A stretch of DNA of 64,000 nucleotides, from assembly GCF_039233145.1 (NCBI RefSeq), contig NZ_CP136419.1, positions 904,001 through 968,000 on the forward strand, read 5' to 3'. A program made the translations under genes and the position numbers. Origin of the DNA: Moorella humiferrea (GTDB lineage Bacteria > Bacillota > DSM-521 > Neomoorellales > Neomoorellaceae). Below the pieces are notes generated by a model. That model did not search any database. It was given only the letters and a program-made list of their open reading frames with translations, and had not been told where the DNA came from. Below, piece after piece: positions 33,113 to 41,667 of the stretch (within the stretch, counting starts at the first letter, position 1; every line of letters begins with the position of its first letter).

Positions 33113-34372
33113 TTAGCTTTCCCGGTAGTCGAAAACGCGCCGGGTTTTCTTTTCGCTGCGCGGCAGGCTCCCCAAAGGTACTGCTTCAACGTCGGCTAGG
33201 ATGCCGATGCGGTTTTTAATCTGCCGCTGGCATTCGGCGGCAACCATCTCGCCTTCATGGCCGGGGAGATATTCGATCTTTACCAGCATTCGGTCTTTAC
33301 CGTGCTCCCGGGTAAGGATAAGCTGATATTCGCTCCCGGCTCCGGGTGTGAGCTGCAAAACATGATCAATCTGTCCCGGATAAATATTAACGCCTTTAAT
33401 TTTTACCATGTCGTCGGTGCGGCCCAGGACGCGCTCGATCATGGGGAAGGGGGAGCCGCATGAACAGGCTTCGACCTTCAAACACGTAAGATCATGGGTG
33501 CGGTAGCGCAGCAGGGGCATGCCTTCTTTAGTGAGGGTTGTTATCACCAGTTCCCCCATTTCACCTGGCGGCAGCTGCCGGCCTGTTGCCGGGTCAATAA
33601 CCTCCAGGAGCAGATGGTCGGTAAAGATATGGATGCCTTCATGGGCGGGGCAGTCCAGGCCGATGCCGGGACCATAGATTTCCGTTAGCCCGTAAATGTC
33701 AAAGGTTTCAATGCCTAAAAGCTCCTCGATGCGGCGGCGCATTTTTTCACCCCACCGCTCCGAACCGAATAAGCCTACCCTCAGGGCCAGTCGATCACGC
33801 AGGCCGCGGCGTTCGATTTCTTCGCCCAGAAAAAGGGCGTAAGAAGCGGTCGCCGTTAAAACGGTAGCCTGAAGGTCGATGAGCATTTCCAGCTGCTTTT
33901 CCGTATTGCCGGGACCGGTGGGGATGGCCATGGCTCCCAGGCGTTCAACGCCTGCCTGAAAACCTATGCCTGCCGTCCACAGGCCGTAACCAGGTGTAAT
34001 CTGTACCCGATCGCGGTTGGTCACGCCGGCCATGGCCAGACAGCGGGCCATCATTTCCGCCCAGGCGGCGACATCACCGGCGGTATAAGGGATGATTATG
34101 GGTTTACCCGTTGTACCGGATGATGAATGGATGCGAATAACCTTTTCTTCCGGAACGGCCATAAGCTCTAAGGGCCTGCCGTTACGGAGCTCCCATTTAT
34201 CGGTTAAGGGAACGGCCTCCAGATCGGCCGCCGTCCGGATGTCACCGGGGCGTATACCGGCATCCGTAAGTTTTTTGCGGTAATAGGGCGAACTGTCAAA
34301 GAGGCGCTGCACCAGGGCCTGCAGGGCCGGTGCCTGCTGTCGATAAAGGCCTTCGTAATCAAACTGAGCCAT
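33113..34372 (-). CDS. Phenylacetate-CoA ligase family enzyme (PaaK)
   Basis: AMP-forming acyl-CoA ligase of the PaaK type, 419 aa: YYRKKLTDAGIRPGDI, the phosphate loop HSSSGTTGKPI, EIYGPGIGLDC, and YRTHDLT, plus the C-terminal PaaK lid with VKIKGVNIYPGQ. It would activate arylacetates to CoA thioesters or, run backwards, make ATP from arylacetyl-CoA. It is the third gene of the iorA-iorB operon (3-base gap after iorB), whose enzyme makes arylacetyl-CoA, so ATP formation in aromatic amino acid fermentation is a fair inference. Confidence 0.92.
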   Translation of the reverse strand: MAQFDYEGLYRQQAPALQALVQRLFDSSPYYRKKLTDAGIRPGDIRTAADLEAVPLTDKWELRNGRPLELMAVPEEKVIRIHSSSGTTGKPIIIPYTAGDVAAWAEMMARCLAMAGVTNRDRVQITPGYGLWTAGIGFQAGVERLGAMAIPTGPGNTEKQLEMLIDLQATVLTATASYALFLGEEIERRGLRDRLALRVGLFGSERWGEKMRRRIEELLGIETFDIYGLTEIYGPGIGLDCPAHEGIHIFTDHLLLEVIDPATGRQLPPGEMGELVITTLTKEGMPLLRYRTHDLTCLKVEACSCGSPFPMIERVLGRTDDMVKIKGVNIYPGQIDHVLQLTPGAGSEYQLILTREHGKDRMLVKIEYLPGHEGEMVAAECQRQIKNRIGILADVEAVPLGSLPRSEKKTRRVFDYRES

Positions 34373-34375
34373 GTT

Positions 34376-34954
34376 TTACACCTCCAGGGCGCGCCGGCCC
34401 AATGCAAAGGCCCGGCGGTTTATATCGTGAACGCGCGGTGGAAGAAGATTTAAGGCCTCATTAAGGAGCAACTCCGCCGGGAAGGGTAAACCGAGATTGG
34501 CCAGTGCGCCGAGCATAACTATGTTCAGGGCACGGGGACTGCCGGCTTTAACGGCAAGATCCAGGGCGTCAAAGGAGTAACATGCGGGCACGTTTCTCCG
34601 CAGGTAAGTCAGAATATCTTCCAGGGGATAAGGAGTGCTGCCTAAGGCGGCCAGAACCGGTATAATCGGAGACGTAGACACCAGGGCTTTGCCGCCGGGA
34701 CGCAGATACTTCAAGTTACGGCAGGCCTCGGCGGGTTCCAGGGCAAGAAGAACGTCGGCGGAACCTAAGGGTATTAAGGGACCGCCTTCAGCAAGGCCCA
34801 GGCGTACATGGCTGACGACGCTGCCCTCCCGCTGGGCCATGCCGATGGTTTCGGCCGTCCGAACCGGCAGCCCGGCCTTTACGGCCGCACTCGCCAGGGC
34901 CCGGGAGGCGAGGATTATACCCTGGCCGCCGACACCGGCAATAAGGATATCCAC
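34376..34954 (-). CDS. iorB: Indolepyruvate ferredoxin oxidoreductase, beta subunit
   Basis: 192 aa from GTG at 34954 (MDILIAGVGGQG...), with GAGGTGG upstream inside the iorA end. The gamma-type oxidoreductase domain signature GVGGQGIILASRALA and REGSVVSHVRLG are present. With IorA it oxidises indolepyruvate and other aryl pyruvates to aryl-CoA, passing electrons to ferredoxin. Overlap with neighbours is tight (1-3 bases), so it is one operon with iorA and the ligase. Confidence 0.95.
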   Translation of the reverse strand: MDILIAGVGGQGIILASRALASAAVKAGLPVRTAETIGMAQREGSVVSHVRLGLAEGGPLIPLGSADVLLALEPAEACRNLKYLRPGGKALVSTSPIIPVLAALGSTPYPLEDILTYLRRNVPACYSFDALDLAVKAGSPRALNIVMLGALANLGLPFPAELLLNEALNLLPPRVHDINRRAFALGRRALEV

Positions 34955-34955
34955 C

Positions 34956-36737
34956 TTATTCCACCTCCTCAATGGCCGCTGTCGGGCAAATTTGAGCACA
35001 GAGGCCGCATCCGGTGCACGTCGCGTTGATGGTCACCCCGTGGTCAGTCGGCACCAATGCCGGACAGCCCAGCTCGTTGATACAGGTACGGCAATCAATA
35101 CAGGCCTCCGGATTGACCCGGCAGCGGGTGGAGGGTTTTGCCATCTGGGGACAGGGGTGACGCAGTATTACCACCGAGGGTCCTTCGGCGGCCAGTGCCC
35201 TTCGAGCCGCTGCCATGGTGGCTTCCAGATCCATGGGATCGGCGGTTATGACCGTTTCGACGCCGCAGGCCTCGACTACCCGGCCTATATCGACGGCCAC
35301 TCTGCCGCCTTCTGCGGCCAGTCCGGGGTGAGACTGATGGCCCGTCATGGCCGTTGTCTCATTATCGAGGACGACTACTGTCAGGCGAACTCTCTGGTGG
35401 ACGGCGTTGACCAGAGGAGGCAGGCCGGCATGGAAAAAGGTAGAATCTCCGATAAAGGCCACAAGTCGGGTACCGGGTTGAACGCGGGCCAGACCCTGGG
35501 CCAGCCCCAGGCTTGCTCCCATACAAAGGCAGGTATCCATGGCCTTTAAAGGAGGTGCCGCACCGAGGGTATAGCAGCCAATGTCGCCGGTAAAGATGAC
35601 GTCCAAGTCCCTGGCGGCCTGTTTAAAGGCATAGAATGAGCCACGATGGGGGCAGCCGGCGCAGAAGAGGGGAGGACGCGCCGGCAAGGGCGGCGGGGGA
35701 GGTAAGGCGGCTGCAGCGGCGTTTTGTTCCAGATTTAAGAAACGGGCAATGGCCGTAGCTACCTTCTCGACGTTAAATTCCCCTTCCCGGGGCAGAAGGC
35801 CGTCATGCTTACCTGATATTTCCACAGACAGATGGTGGCGCCAGGCAAGGCTGATTACCTGTTCCTCAATTACTGGTTCCTGCTCTTCGACGACGAGGAT
35901 TTTTTCCATCCGGCGCAAAAAGTCCTTGACGGGTTCTTCCGGCAGTGGGTAGGGCGTCCCGATTTTCAATACCGACAGTTTTAGCCCCAGACGTCTTAAA
36001 GCTTCCAGCACGTAAAAATAGGAAGGTCCGCCCGCAATGACTCCTATAGGCCCTTCCAGGTGGGCCTTATTGAAGGAGGTGGCCGCAAATTCGGCCCTGG
36101 CCCGTTCCTGCTGTCCGTTCAACCAAACATGCTGGCGGGCGGACAGGGAGGGCATAATCACCCACCGGGGATCCTTAACAAAACCCGGCACCGGCGGCCG
36201 CGGCGGGATGTCGCCCACCTCGACTTCCTGGCAGGCGTGGCTGACCCGGGTTGTTGGACGGACGATAACGGGCAGATTTAAGGTCTCCGATAGAGTAAAG
36301 GCATATTTGGTCATTTCGTAGGCTTCCTGGGGGCAGGAAGGGTCCAGGACGGGCAATTTGGCAAAGCGGGCAAAAAGACGGGTATCCTGCTCCGTCTGGG
36401 AGCTGTGGGGACCGGGGTCGTCGGCCACTACCAGGACTAAACCGCCCTTGACGCCGATGTAGGCCAGGCTCATGACGGCGTCGACGGCGACGTTTAAACC
36501 CATTTGCTTCATGCTGGCCATGGCCCGGGCACCGGCGTAGGAAGCTCCGGCGGCAATTTCAACGGCGACCTTTTCATTGACCGACCATTCGGTGTACACC
36601 CCCGCTTCTGGACCAAAATGCATCAGGGTGGTCATGATTTCGGAAGCGGGTGTGCCGGGATATGAAGTAGCAACCCGGACGCCAGCTTCCAGGGCTCCCC
36701 GGGCGATGGCTTCATTACCCATGAGCAATACCGCCAC
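34956..36737 (-). CDS. iorA: Indolepyruvate ferredoxin oxidoreductase, alpha subunit
   Basis: 593 aa. The N-terminal pyrimidine-binding domain begins MGNEAIARGALEAGVRVATSYPGTPASEI; the thiamine diphosphate domain has GDIGCYTLG and GDSTFFHAGL ... VVLDNETTAMTGHQ; the C-terminal ferredoxin domain has CIDCRTCINELGCP and CTGCGLCAQICP for two 4Fe-4S clusters. This is the standard IorA arrangement. GTG start. It leads the iorA-iorB-ligase operon on the minus strand; a terminator-like hairpin lies in the leader. Confidence 0.96.
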   Translation of the reverse strand: MAVLLMGNEAIARGALEAGVRVATSYPGTPASEIMTTLMHFGPEAGVYTEWSVNEKVAVEIAAGASYAGARAMASMKQMGLNVAVDAVMSLAYIGVKGGLVLVVADDPGPHSSQTEQDTRLFARFAKLPVLDPSCPQEAYEMTKYAFTLSETLNLPVIVRPTTRVSHACQEVEVGDIPPRPPVPGFVKDPRWVIMPSLSARQHVWLNGQQERARAEFAATSFNKAHLEGPIGVIAGGPSYFYVLEALRRLGLKLSVLKIGTPYPLPEEPVKDFLRRMEKILVVEEQEPVIEEQVISLAWRHHLSVEISGKHDGLLPREGEFNVEKVATAIARFLNLEQNAAAAALPPPPPLPARPPLFCAGCPHRGSFYAFKQAARDLDVIFTGDIGCYTLGAAPPLKAMDTCLCMGASLGLAQGLARVQPGTRLVAFIGDSTFFHAGLPPLVNAVHQRVRLTVVVLDNETTAMTGHQSHPGLAAEGGRVAVDIGRVVEACGVETVITADPMDLEATMAAARRALAAEGPSVVILRHPCPQMAKPSTRCRVNPEACIDCRTCINELGCPALVPTDHGVTINATCTGCGLCAQICPTAAIEEVE

Positions 36738-36774
36738 AATTTCTCTCTCCCTTAAGATTTATGCTTTAAGGCAC

Positions 36775-36814
36775 AAAAAACCGGGCCGCAGCCCGGTCAT
36801 AGCTTTCCTGCTAT
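36775..36814 (-). terminator. Terminator-like hairpins in the iorA leader (possible attenuator)
   Basis: Read on the minus strand, ATAGC/GCTAT (36799-36814) precedes CCGGGC/GCCCGG (36781-36796), which is followed by six T (36775-36780), about 38 bases before iorA. Since no minus-strand gene lies close upstream, this is likely an attenuator of the iorA operon. No T-box signature is found. Confidence 0.5.
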
Positions 36815-36924
36815 CCTCGGCTCTGCTAGCACTAGGCTAACTTAACTAACTAACTAAACTCAAAGCTAAAAACCTTTTTTAAGAGTATAACATAATGTCC
36901 GGCGGGAATCTAGCGGAAAATAAA

Positions 36925-37080
36925 AAAGTGCCGTTCCCTTACGGAACGGCAGAGTGAGGCCGCCGGTGGGTGACCGGCGGCTTGGGAGAGGAGAAACCGG
37001 AGGAAGAGCTCATGGGGGAGGGTTAATAAAATAACCCTAAGCTCTTCACGGTAAACCTGTTAAAGCAGGTTTACCAGTAA
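36925..37080 (+). ncRNA. Hairpin-rich intergenic region upstream of rsmD: candidate CsfG-like sporulation RNA
   Basis: Four near-perfect hairpins in 150 bases: 9 bp at 36929-36951, 9 bp at 36959-36981, a two-level hairpin (AAGAGCT/AGCTCTT around AGGGTTA/TAACCCT) at 37004-37046, and 10 bp at 37050-37075. Between the second and third is an unpaired purine run with GGGAGAGGAG and CCGGAGGA. No open frame fits. In B. subtilis the sporulation RNA CsfG is encoded directly upstream of ylbH (rsmD), and CsfG is reported to be widespread in spore formers, so position and shape suggest a homologue. Strand is inferred. Confidence 0.5.
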
Positions 37081-37161
37081 ATATTATTGCTGCCCGTAGG
37101 AGAGTTTATACATGGGAAGGAAAATTTTTGTGTTATAATAAGTTCAACGAAGGTGTTTTTT

Positions 37162-37740
37162 ATGTTAAGAATCATTGCCGGTCAGGCCCGCGGGCAGCGC
37201 CTGCGTACCCCTAAAGGCTCTGGCACCCGCCCTACCAGTGAGCGGGTACGGGAAGCCCTTTTTAACATTTTGGGCCCGCGGGTAATAGAAGCATTGTTTC
37301 TCGACCTTTTTGCCGGAAGCGGGGCGGTGGGCCTGGAAGCCTTAAGCCGGGGGGCGAAGGAGGCCTTTTTTATAGAACACGACCGCCGTGCCCTGTCATG
37401 CTTGAAGGCCAACTTGCAGGCAACGGGCTTTAACGACAGGGCCCACATCCTGGCCATGGATGTACGCCGGGCCCTGGCGGAGCTGCGGCGACGGGACCTG
37501 GTTTTCGACCTAATTTTTGTTGATCCCCCCTACCGGATGGGTTGGGGCGATATAATCCTACCGGCGATTGTACCCCTTGTTTTACCGGCAGGCTTGGTAA
37601 TCATGGAAACAGCAGCGGTTGAAGCGGTACCGGAAAACGCCGATATGAAATTGACGTGTAGACGGATTTACGGCGACACGGCATTAAACTTTTATCAGAG
37701 GGTAGGAGGGCTGGCTGATGGAGTTTCTGAGCCTGATTGA
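37162..37740 (+). CDS. rsmD: 16S rRNA (guanine-966-N2)-methyltransferase RsmD
   Basis: It methylates G966 of 16S rRNA. Motifs: MLRIIAGQARGQRLRTPKG (diagnostic start), RPTSERVREALFNIL, LFAGSGAVGLEALSRGA (SAM site) and the catalytic DPPYRM. ATG at 37162 with CGAAGGTG upstream; an earlier in-frame start is not supported. 192 aa. TATAAT at 37134 suggests its own promoter. The next gene overlaps it by 23 bases. Confidence 0.95.
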   Translation: MLRIIAGQARGQRLRTPKGSGTRPTSERVREALFNILGPRVIEALFLDLFAGSGAVGLEALSRGAKEAFFIEHDRRALSCLKANLQATGFNDRAHILAMDVRRALAELRRRDLVFDLIFVDPPYRMGWGDIILPAIVPLVLPAGLVIMETAAVEAVPENADMKLTCRRIYGDTALNFYQRVGGLADGVSEPD

Positions 37741-38230
37741 AGAGATGGAAAAATTGATTGAAAAAAGTCCCCATATCCCCTTTACCGGCAGGGTTTTTCT
37801 CGACGGCGACCTGTTCCTCGATTATTTGGACCGGCTGCGGACGGCCCTGCCTGAGGAAGTACGTCAGGCCCAGTGGATTCGTCAGGAAAAGGAGCGCCTG
37901 CTGGAAGAAGCCCGGCAGAAAGCCGCGACCCTATTGGCGGATGCGGAAAAACGGGCGGAGATGCTGGCCGGCGAAAACGAACTGGTACGTAAGGCCCGTG
38001 CCCAGGCTACTGAAATTATAGGGCGGGCCCGGCATTTGGCAGACGAAATGAAAGCCGGGGCATTGAGCTATGCCGACGGCCTTTTGGAAAAGCTGGAGGA
38101 GAGTTTAAATCAGGCCCTCGCCCAGGTACGTTTAGGACGCCAGGAGCTTAAATCTTATCCTGCGGGGGGAGCGGCGGCCCCGGAAGCTGCGGCGACGGCT
38201 CCGAAATTAGAGAATCAAGAACGGCGATAA
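37718..38230 (+). CDS. Coiled-coil protein, 170 aa
   Basis: ATG at 37718 inside the end of rsmD; GGAGGG precedes it. The sequence is strongly helical and charged (QEKERLLEEARQKAATLLAD, NELVRKARAQATEIIGRARH), with the heptad look of DivIVA-type or ATPase b/H-type stalk proteins, and an Ala/Pro-rich end. Such a gene commonly sits near rsmD and coaD in clostridial genomes; here coaD is absent. Its last 16 bases overlap the end of the convergent ylbJ gene. No function assigned. Confidence 0.7.
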   Translation: MEFLSLIEEMEKLIEKSPHIPFTGRVFLDGDLFLDYLDRLRTALPEEVRQAQWIRQEKERLLEEARQKAATLLADAEKRAEMLAGENELVRKARAQATEIIGRARHLADEMKAGALSYADGLLEKLEESLNQALAQVRLGRQELKSYPAGGAAAPEAAATAPKLENQERR

Positions 38231-39447
38231 AGGAAGTAACGGGCGCCAAAGCCCAGGGCGGCCAGGCAGAATAGAAGGAGCAAGATGGTTAAAGCAAACC
38301 CCGTATAATACCACCATAAAGTAAAAAACGTCACCCGGGAAAAGGCAAGGGCGTCGGGAGCGAGGGCCTGAAGAACGGGACGGACCGGTCCTTGACAGAA
38401 GCGGACAAGGAGGGCTGCCAGGCAGCCGTGGAGAAAACGGGCGGTGAGGAAGGGTCCCAGGCGTAAATCGGTGTGGCTGATCATGGCCGCCACCTGGCCG
38501 CATATGGACAGTCCAGCCCATCCCATAATGATGCTGACGGCGGTCAGTTGTTCGGTTAACGGGACGGCGGCTTCCGTGGCCAATTTGGTGCCCATGGTCA
38601 TTTCGAAAAGGCCGGCGGCCAGGGCACGGCAGGTATCCCGGCTCAGGCCGAAGGGGTGAAAGAGGAAAAAGAGGAGCCGCGATATGGGTGCCAGGAGGCC
38701 GAGAATTGTCGCCACCTGGATGATCACGCTGAATAAGATTATAAAACCACCGATTGTAATCAAAGTCATAAAAGAACGGGTGACGGAATCGCCTATAAGC
38801 TGCCCCAGGGGGCGGCCGTCCTTTCGCTGGGCCTGAAGCATGGCCTGCCAGGCGCGGTGGGGTAAGGCAAGGAGATTGTAACTGGCCGGAGGTGAGGCTT
38901 GACGACGGTAACCGTAAAAACGAAATAAGATGCCGAGAAAGAAATTGGCGCCGTAGTGGGCTCCGGCCAGGATGGGTCCCAGGGAGGGTTCCTGGAGCAT
39001 ACCTACGGCCACCGCTCCCAGCATGAAGAGGGGGCTGGCATTGTTGGTAAAACAGATCAGCCTTTCCCCTTCCACCCTGGTAATAAGGCCCTGCTGACGC
39101 AGCTGGGCGGTAAGCATGGCGCTGATGGGCGCACCGGAAGTGTAACCCATGGCCATAATGAAGGCACCGCTTCCCGGTACATTAAAAAGGGGGCGCATAA
39201 TCGGTTCCAGAAGAACCCCTAAAAAATGAACGACGCCGAGCCCCATAAAAAGCTGGGAGATAATAAAAAAGGGAAGGAGGGCCGGCACTACTATTTCCCA
39301 CCATGCTTTCAAGCCCTGCAGGGCCGCCTGAAAAACCTGCTGGGGAAATAGAACGATAGCAAAGGCAAGAATCGTTACGGCGGCAACTGCAAGTAAAGGG
39401 CCCATTCCCCGGACGATGAAAATCAAATGGCGGCGCACTGCGGTCAC
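38215..39447 (-). CDS. ylbJ: Sporulation integral membrane protein YlbJ
   Basis: 410 aa with about eight membrane helices and two Gate-type (nucleoside-transporter-like) halves: FFIISQLFMGLGVVHFLG, MAMGYTSGAPISAMLTAQL, CFTNNASPLFMLGAVAVGM and the C-terminal ALAAGLFEMTMGTKLATEA. YlbJ is needed for spore cortex formation in B. subtilis. Its place beside rsmD matches the ylb region of Bacillus. It is a single gene with a promoterless-looking upstream; it converges on the coiled-coil gene. Confidence 0.9.
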   Translation of the reverse strand: MTAVRRHLIFIVRGMGPLLAVAAVTILAFAIVLFPQQVFQAALQGLKAWWEIVVPALLPFFIISQLFMGLGVVHFLGVLLEPIMRPLFNVPGSGAFIMAMGYTSGAPISAMLTAQLRQQGLITRVEGERLICFTNNASPLFMLGAVAVGMLQEPSLGPILAGAHYGANFFLGILFRFYGYRRQASPPASYNLLALPHRAWQAMLQAQRKDGRPLGQLIGDSVTRSFMTLITIGGFIILFSVIIQVATILGLLAPISRLLFFLFHPFGLSRDTCRALAAGLFEMTMGTKLATEAAVPLTEQLTAVSIIMGWAGLSICGQVAAMISHTDLRLGPFLTARFLHGCLAALLVRFCQGPVRPVLQALAPDALAFSRVTFFTLWWYYTGFALTILLLLFCLAALGFGARYFLYRRS

Positions 39448-39532
39448 CCCTGAGGGACGTCCTGTTATGCAATATACGCTGCCGTGTGGAATTTAGAAGC
39501 AAAAAACATGTGATTAAAATTACAAAAGTTAA

Positions 39533-39562
39533 TTGACTTTTATATTAGCTCGTACGTACTAT
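39533..39562 (+). promoter_or_regulatory. Promoter of ackA
   Basis: TTGACT (39533-39538) and TACTAT (39557-39562), 18-base spacing, 35 bases before the ackA start. Confidence 0.7.
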
Positions 39563-39597
39563 ATTGTTAACGACAAAATTAATGGAGGTATTTTAAA

Positions 39598-40785
39598 TTG
39601 AAGATCCTCGTTTTAAACTGCGGCAGTTCTTCAGTAAAATACCAGCTTTTCGATATGCAGCGGGAGGAAGTGATGGCCCGGGGACTGGTGGAAAGAATCG
39701 GCATCACCGGTTCGATGCTGACCCACCGCCCCGCAGGTAGAGAAAAATTAGTGCGGGAAACAGAAATACCCGATCATAAAGTAGCCATCCGCCTCTGCCT
39801 GGAAGCTTTAACCGATTCCCAATGGGGCGTTATAAAAGACTATAAGGAAATAAGCGCCGTAGGCCACAGGATAGTCCACGGCGGCACTTTTCCCAGCGCG
39901 GTATTGGTCAATGATTCTACGAAAAAAGCCATTGCCGAGCTGGAAGCCCTGGCGCCTTTACATAACGGGCCGGCCCTCCGCGGCATCGAGGCCTGCGAGG
40001 CCATCCTTCCCGGTACTCCCCAGGTGACGGTTTTTGACACCGCCTTTCACCAGAGTATGCCGGACTATGCCTATACCTACAGCTTGCCTTATGAGCTATG
40101 CAAAAAATATCTCATCCGGCGTTATGGTGCCCACGGCACTTCCCACCATTATGTAGCCCTGCGGGCTGCGGAACTGGTTGGTAAGCCCTTGAATGAACTC
40201 AAAGTGATTACCTGCCACTTGGGCAACGGCTCCAGTATTACCGCCATCAAGAACGGCAAATCCTGGGATACCAGCATGGGTTTCACCCCTCTGGCCGGCC
40301 TGACCATGGGCACCCGCTGCGGCGATATCGACCCGGCCATCGTTACTTTTCTAATGGAAAAAGAAGGCCTGACGCCCGGGGAAATGGATGAACTCATGAA
40401 CCGTCGCTCGGGGGTCCTTGGTGTTTCGGGTTTGAGCAGCGATTTTCGCGATATCGAAGCGGCCATGGACGAAGGAAATGAACGAGCGCGCCTGGCCTGG
40501 GATATTTTTGTCCATACGGCCAAAAAATACATCGGCGCCTATACGGCGGTGTTGAACGGCCTGGACGTTCTGGTATTCACCGCCGGCCTGGGAGAAAACT
40601 CCCCAAGGGCTAGGGAAGCCATCTGTCGGGATATGGATTACCTTGGAATCAAAATCGATGCCGCTAAAAACCAGGTCCGGGGACAGGAAAGGGAAATTAC
40701 CGCCCCGGGCGCCAGGGTGCGTACCTTCGTCATACCTACCAATGAGGAGCTGATGATCGCCAGGGAAACCCTGGCCCTGCTTTAG
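39598..40785 (+). CDS. ackA: Acetate kinase
   Basis: It converts acetyl phosphate and ADP to acetate and ATP, the ATP-forming step of acetogenesis. Motifs: NCGSSSVKYQLFD, HRIVHGG, FDTAFHQSMP, YGAHGTSHHYVALRAA and FTAGLGENSP. TTG start with TGGAGG 9 bases upstream. 395 aa, normal. A phosphotransacetylase gene does not accompany it, which is known in Moorella-type acetogens that use PduL-type enzymes elsewhere. Confidence 0.97.
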   Translation: MKILVLNCGSSSVKYQLFDMQREEVMARGLVERIGITGSMLTHRPAGREKLVRETEIPDHKVAIRLCLEALTDSQWGVIKDYKEISAVGHRIVHGGTFPSAVLVNDSTKKAIAELEALAPLHNGPALRGIEACEAILPGTPQVTVFDTAFHQSMPDYAYTYSLPYELCKKYLIRRYGAHGTSHHYVALRAAELVGKPLNELKVITCHLGNGSSITAIKNGKSWDTSMGFTPLAGLTMGTRCGDIDPAIVTFLMEKEGLTPGEMDELMNRRSGVLGVSGLSSDFRDIEAAMDEGNERARLAWDIFVHTAKKYIGAYTAVLNGLDVLVFTAGLGENSPRAREAICRDMDYLGIKIDAAKNQVRGQEREITAPGARVRTFVIPTNEELMIARETLALL

Positions 40786-40814
40786 AAACCTTTTGCCCGG
40801 GAAGTCCTTTGCGG

Positions 40815-40844
40815 TTGACAGGTAGACGGCCTTTCCGGTATAAT
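40815..40844 (+). promoter_or_regulatory. Consensus promoter of the DUF177-rpmF-fap/fab region
   Basis: TTGACA (40815-40820) and TATAAT (40839-40844), 18-base spacing, both perfect. The start point would be near 40851, next to the GTG start of the first gene. Confidence 0.88.
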
Positions 40845-40851
40845 CAACAGG

Positions 40852-41397
40852 GTGAATGTGGTGAAAATTGGCGTCGGCGATTTAAAGGCCAGGCCGGGTG
40901 GTGAAATAGAATTTAAAGGCCAGGAGAAATGGTCCCGTTTAGCCACCGCCGCCGGCAGTGTACCTGTCATTGCACCGGTGCGTGTGACCGGCAAGGTTAC
41001 CAATACAGGTAAGACCCTCCTTGTAGAAGGTCAGGTGGCGACGACCCTGGAATTGACGTGCGATCGCTGCCTGGAGAAATACAGGTATCCCTTAGTGGCG
41101 GCCCTGGAAGAAGAGTACGGAAGTACAAAGACCCCGGGCGAGGAGGGGACGGGAATTGGTGAAGAGACCGGGGTGCGGCCTTTGGTCGGTGATTTTATTG
41201 ATTTAAAACCGGCGATGGAAGAAGCCCTCCTCCTGGCCATCCCGATGAAATGGCTCTGCCGGGAAAACTGCCGGGGTCTGTGTCCCCACTGCGGACGCAA
41301 CTTAAATGAAGGCCTGTGTCAATGCGATACACGAACGCTGGATCCGCGTCTGGCCGTGCTAGAAGAATTGCTGCGCGAAAGGGAAGGAGAGAGTTAG
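40852..41397 (+). CDS. DUF177 / YceD family protein
   Basis: The family is found beside rpmF across bacteria and is linked to 23S rRNA accumulation in E. coli and plants. Features: LTCDRCLEKYRYPLVAALEEEYG with one Cys pair, DFIDLKPAMEEALLLAIPMKWLC, and a C-terminal Cys set (CRGLCPHCGRNLNEGLCQCD) that may bind zinc. The GTG at 40852 coincides with the expected transcript start, so it may be leaderless; GTG at 40861 with GGTGA upstream is the alternative. 178-181 aa. Confidence 0.9.
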   Translation: MNVVKIGVGDLKARPGGEIEFKGQEKWSRLATAAGSVPVIAPVRVTGKVTNTGKTLLVEGQVATTLELTCDRCLEKYRYPLVAALEEEYGSTKTPGEEGTGIGEETGVRPLVGDFIDLKPAMEEALLLAIPMKWLCRENCRGLCPHCGRNLNEGLCQCDTRTLDPRLAVLEELLREREGES

Positions 41398-41398
41398 A

Positions 41399-41584
41399 TT
41401 GGGAGTACCTAAAAGAAGAGTATCCAAAGCCCGGAAGAATAAACGCCGTTCTATCTGGAGTCAGATGCAGCCCCCTGCACTGGTGGAATGCCCCCAGTGT
41501 CACCAGCTGAAGTTAAACCACCGGGTTTGCCCCAAGTGCGGCTATTATAAGGGGCGGGAAGTTATTAAAGTAGCGGAACAGTAA
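41399..41584 (+). CDS. rpmF: Ribosomal protein bL32 (zinc-binding form)
   Basis: 61 aa, starting MGVPKRRVSKARKNKRRS, the L32 signature, with a zinc ribbon formed by CPQCHQLKLNHRVCPKCG. TTG start directly after the DUF177 stop, AAGGAGAG upstream. A terminator follows 18 bases after the stop, before the fapR promoter. Confidence 0.96.
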   Translation: MGVPKRRVSKARKNKRRSIWSQMQPPALVECPQCHQLKLNHRVCPKCGYYKGREVIKVAEQ

Positions 41585-41602
41585 AGTACGATACAACGTC
41601 GG

Positions 41603-41627
41603 CCGGCAATAATTGCCGGTTTTTTTA
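41603..41627 (+). terminator. Terminator after rpmF
   Basis: CCGGCAA/TTGCCGG 7-bp stem with a TAA loop followed by seven T. Confidence 0.88.
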
Positions 41628-41628
41628 C

Positions 41629-41657
41629 TTGCATAAATCTACCATAATCGTTATACT
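41629..41657 (+). promoter_or_regulatory. Promoter of fapR and the fatty acid operon
   Basis: TTGCAT (41629-41634) and TATACT (41652-41657), 17-base spacing, immediately after the rpmF terminator. Confidence 0.7.
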
Positions 41658-41667
41658 AAAACTATGG

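Noticed and set aside
34635-35549. Plus-strand open frame of 304 codons opposite iorB and iorA
   Set aside because: It is antisense to two certain genes, has low-complexity composition and no ribosome site.
36775-36900. T-box or known riboswitch before iorA
   Set aside because: No T-box antiterminator core, no specifier loop, and none of the conserved cores of FMN, SAM, glycine, lysine, c-di-GMP or Moco riboswitches could be found on either strand.
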